Shown piece after piece: positions 61,846 to 64,000 of a stretch of DNA of 64,000 bases. A program made the translations under genes and the position numbers. Source of the stretch: VXYL01 sp965243175 (GTDB lineage Bacteria > Pseudomonadota > Gammaproteobacteria > Pseudomonadales > Azotimanducaceae). The stretch covers positions 2,728,001 through 2,792,000 of the forward strand of contig OZ251532.1 in assembly GCA_965243175.1 (NCBI GenBank). Direction: 5' to 3'. The notes under the pieces are model-generated. The model worked only from the letters and a program-made list of their open reading frames with translations. It did no database searches and was not told where the DNA came from. Position 1 is the stretch's first letter. Every line of letters starts with the position of its first letter.

Positions 61846-63168
61846 TTACGCACTCGCAAGGCGTCCGCGCAACGAGTTTGGCAGGGCATCGGTGATTTCG
61901 ACCTCGGCGAAGTTCGCCAAGAGTTCACGCCCCTTGGCGGCGAAGTTCACCACGCGGTTGTTCTCGGTGCGGCCGGCGAGTTCGCCGGGATCGCGCTTGG
62001 AGGTGCCGGTAACGAGTACGGTCTGGCGGCTGCCGACCATCGCTTCGGCATGGGCCGCGGCCTGGGCGCGCAGTTGCCGCTGCAACGCGGCCAACCGTTC
62101 GCGCTTCAGGGCAAGCGGCGTGTCGTCCGGCAGGCTCGCCGCCGGGGTGCCCGGGCGCGGGCTGTAGACGAAGCTGAAGGAGGTGTCGTAGTCGAGTTCG
62201 CGCACCAGATCCAGCGTCTTCTGGAAGTCCGCGTCGGTCTCTCCGGGAAAGCCGACGATGAAGTCCGACGAGAGGCTCAAGTTCGGACGCGCCGCCCGCA
62301 CGGCGCGGATCTTCGCCTTGTATTCCAGCACGGTGTGGCCGCGCTTCATCATCGCCAGCACCCGGTCCGAACCGGACTGCACGGGCAGATGCAGGTGGCT
62401 CGCGAGTTCGGGAACGTCGCGGAACGCGGCCACCAGCGTCGGCGAGAACTCGACCGGATGCGAGGTGGTGAAGCGGATGCGGTCGATGCCGGAAACGCCA
62501 GCCGCGTAGTGGATCAGTTCCGCCAGATCCGCTTCGGCGCCGTCGATGGCGCCGCGGTAGGCATTGACGTTCTGGCCGAGCAGGTTGACCTCGCGCACCC
62601 CTTCGCCAGCGAGCCGCGTCACTTCGCGCATGACGCCCGCCACCGGGCGCGAGAACTCCGGCCCGCGGGTGTAGGGCACGACGCAGAAGGTGCAGAACTT
62701 GCTGCACCCCTCCATCACGGAGACGAACGCGCTCGGCCCGGCGACCCGAGGCTCCGGCAGGTTGTCGAACTTCTCGATCTCCGGGAAGCTCACGTCCACC
62801 ACCGGCTGGCGCGTCTTGCGGGCGCCGTCGAGCAGCGCTGGCAGGCGGTGCAGCGTCTGCGGGCCGAACACCACGTCCACATGCGGCGCTCGGGCGGCGA
62901 TGGCCGCGCCCTCCTGGCTCGCCACGCAGCCGCCGACGCCGATCACCACCTCCGGCCGCGCCCGCTTGAAGGCGCGCCAGCGCCCCAGCTGGCTGAACAC
63001 CTTCTCCGCCGCCTTCTCGCGAATGGAGCAGGTGTTGAGCAGCAGCACGTCCGCCGCGCCGGGGTCCTCCACCGGCACAGCGCCGTGGCTTTCCCGCAGC
63101 ACGTCCAGCATCCGCGACGAGTCGTACTCGTTCATCTGGCAGCCGTGGGTTTCGACGTAGAGCTTCAC
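61846..63168 (-). CDS. miaB: tRNA-2-methylthio-N6-dimethylallyladenosine synthase MiaB
   Basis: GTG start at the natural N-terminus KLYVETHGCQMNEYDSSRML; 440 residues, slightly shorter than E. coli MiaB. The auxiliary cluster cysteines are Cys10, Cys47 and Cys81, the radical-SAM motif is Cys155-x3-Cys159-x2-Cys162 in GCSKFCTFCVVPYTRG, and a C-terminal TRAM domain includes VLVTGTSKRDPGELAGRTEN. It methylthiolates i6A37 in tRNAs reading UNN codons. Confidence 0.94.
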   Translation of the reverse strand: MKLYVETHGCQMNEYDSSRMLDVLRESHGAVPVEDPGAADVLLLNTCSIREKAAEKVFSQLGRWRAFKRARPEVVIGVGGCVASQEGAAIAARAPHVDVVFGPQTLHRLPALLDGARKTRQPVVDVSFPEIEKFDNLPEPRVAGPSAFVSVMEGCSKFCTFCVVPYTRGPEFSRPVAGVMREVTRLAGEGVREVNLLGQNVNAYRGAIDGAEADLAELIHYAAGVSGIDRIRFTTSHPVEFSPTLVAAFRDVPELASHLHLPVQSGSDRVLAMMKRGHTVLEYKAKIRAVRAARPNLSLSSDFIVGFPGETDADFQKTLDLVRELDYDTSFSFVYSPRPGTPAASLPDDTPLALKRERLAALQRQLRAQAAAHAEAMVGSRQTVLVTGTSKRDPGELAGRTENNRVVNFAAKGRELLANFAEVEITDALPNSLRGRLASA

Positions 63169-63215
63169 GTTCCGCTCGCGGTTTCGGGTGGTGCGATCAG
63201 TGACGCGATCATAGG

Positions 63216-64000
63216 CTACGCGACGCGCTCCGTGCCGGTGACCTGCAGCGCCACCAGCTCGCGGTACTCGTCCTCGCCGATGCCGAGTTCCTGCGCGAAC
63301 ACCTCCTGGCTGTGCTCGCCGAAGCGCGGCGCGTGACGCACGGCCACCTCCGGCGTACCCGCCATGCGCCAAGGCAGCACCGGCAGCAGATGCGTACCCG
63401 ATTCCGGGTGGGTCACCGGCACCAGAAAGCGCCGGGCGTCGAACTGAGCGGTGGAGTTGGCGTAGATGGGCTTGAAGGCCGCGCACTTCGCCGCGCAGAC
63501 GCCAAGCCGGGCGAGCGCTTCGGCTTCCTTCTCCGCGTCCCGGCCAGCGAACCAAGCCGCAAGAATCGCATCGAGCGCCTCTTCGTTGGCCTTGCGCGCC
63601 GCGTTGGCGGCGAAGCGTTCGTCCTGCGCCAGCTGCGGCTGGCCGATGTGCCGCGCCAGCCGCTCGAAGGCGGCGTCCGTTTCCGCGGCCACGGCGATCC
63701 ACTCGCCGCCCATCGCCTCGTCCGCGTCCGACCCCGGCGAGCAGGCGTAGACGCCGTGCGGGGCGAAGCGGGGGTGGCGGTTGCCGGCGGGTTCGCGCAG
63801 CGCGCCGTTGACGTCGCATTCGAGCATCGCGTCGCCCGTTTGCGCGGCCACCGCTTCCAGCATGGCGGCGTCGATGCGCTGGCCGACGCCGGTTCGCTTG
63901 CGGTGGTTGAGCGCCGCCAGAATCGCCGCGGCGAGGGTGTAGCCGGAGATCGGGTCTGGAATCAGCCCGCCCGTGTTCATGGGTTCGCCGCCCGCGTAGC
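63216..64000 (-). CDS. Family III CoA-transferase (CaiB/BaiF), 5' end beyond the window
   Basis: The C-terminal 255 or more residues of a class III CoA-transferase: the preceding codons encode AGGEPMNTGGLIPDPISGYT, continuing beyond 64000. AAILAALNHRKRTGVGQRID, LECDVNGALREPAGNRHPRF and HGVYACSPGSD are family blocks. These enzymes move CoA between carboxylic acids, often in catabolism of carnitine, bile acids or fatty acids. The catalytic Asp lies upstream, outside the window. Confidence 0.85.
   Translation of the reverse strand, partial: YAGGEPMNTGGLIPDPISGYTLAAAILAALNHRKRTGVGQRIDAAMLEAVAAQTGDAMLECDVNGALREPAGNRHPRFAPHGVYACSPGSDADEAMGGEWIAVAAETDAAFERLARHIGQPQLAQDERFAANAARKANEEALDAILAAWFAGRDAEKEAEALARLGVCAAKCAAFKPIYANSTAQFDARRFLVPVTHPESGTHLLPVLPWRMAGTPEVAVRHAPRFGEHSQEVFAQELGIGEDEYRELVALQVTGTERVA

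Overview
This GC-rich window shows no phage or plasmid backbone and looks like a gammaproteobacterial chromosome. The evidence is gene order: infC, rpmI, rplT, pheS, pheT, ihfA in one block (30.2-35.3 kb), clpS-clpA next to infA-aat-trxB with a PA4642-family gene (35.6-45.6 kb), and miaB-ybeZ-ybeY-corC-lnt (57.8-63.2 kb). Plentiful phytanoyl-CoA dioxygenase-like, Rieske and amidohydrolase genes, with many toxin-antitoxin and restriction modules, suggest an uncultured marine or host-associated lineage; that is inference only.

Layout. 0-7.3 kb is a repeat-rich defence and toxin-antitoxin island. It holds several copies of a small gene (signature GEDPPP-x-S-x-W) that in its complete form precedes a PIN-like nuclease gene, a duplicated 203-residue zinc-finger-like gene, HicB-like and HEPN fragments, and an AAA ATPase plus DUF3226 (TOPRIM-like) pair. 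7.4-15.5 kb carries oxidative and sugar metabolism: a Rieske oxygenase, an M48 protease, a ketopantoate reductase-like/GH4/PhyH operon and an aldo-keto reductase. 15.5-17 kb is a convergent type II restriction-modification pair with a ScaI-like nuclease. 17.3-18.0 kb encodes a glutaredoxin-DinB protein whose catalytic Cys position is an in-frame TGA, a candidate selenoprotein. 18-27.8 kb holds two amidohydrolases, a second PhyH-like gene, a TPR protein, a MacB-type permease, an AAA-PD-(D/E)XK protein and a trans-sulfuration PLP enzyme. 28-30.5 kb holds an exported protein of unknown function, tRNA-Pro(GGG), a MoaD/ThiS-like protein and ihfA.

The housekeeping block at 30-45.6 kb is split between clpA and infA by an accessory segment (38.3-43.2 kb). 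That segment carries an FAD monooxygenase, a second AAA-PD-(D/E)XK gene, the best-preserved copy of the small gene plus PIN-like pair, a broken antitoxin and an intact Phd-VapC pair. 45.7-57.7 kb holds a Sel1-like exported protein, pyruvate phosphate dikinase, a WYL regulator, an Rpn-type nuclease, an RND efflux operon and a DUF3750 protein. The window ends inside a family III CoA-transferase.

Most notable: (1) the TGA codon exactly at the first position of a CxxC motif at 17.3 kb; (2) an apparently undescribed two-gene module, small GEDPPP protein plus PIN-like protein, seen at 2.8, 6.2 and 41.1 kb, with two of four predicted catalytic acids lost in the 6.5 kb copy and all kept in the 41 kb copy.
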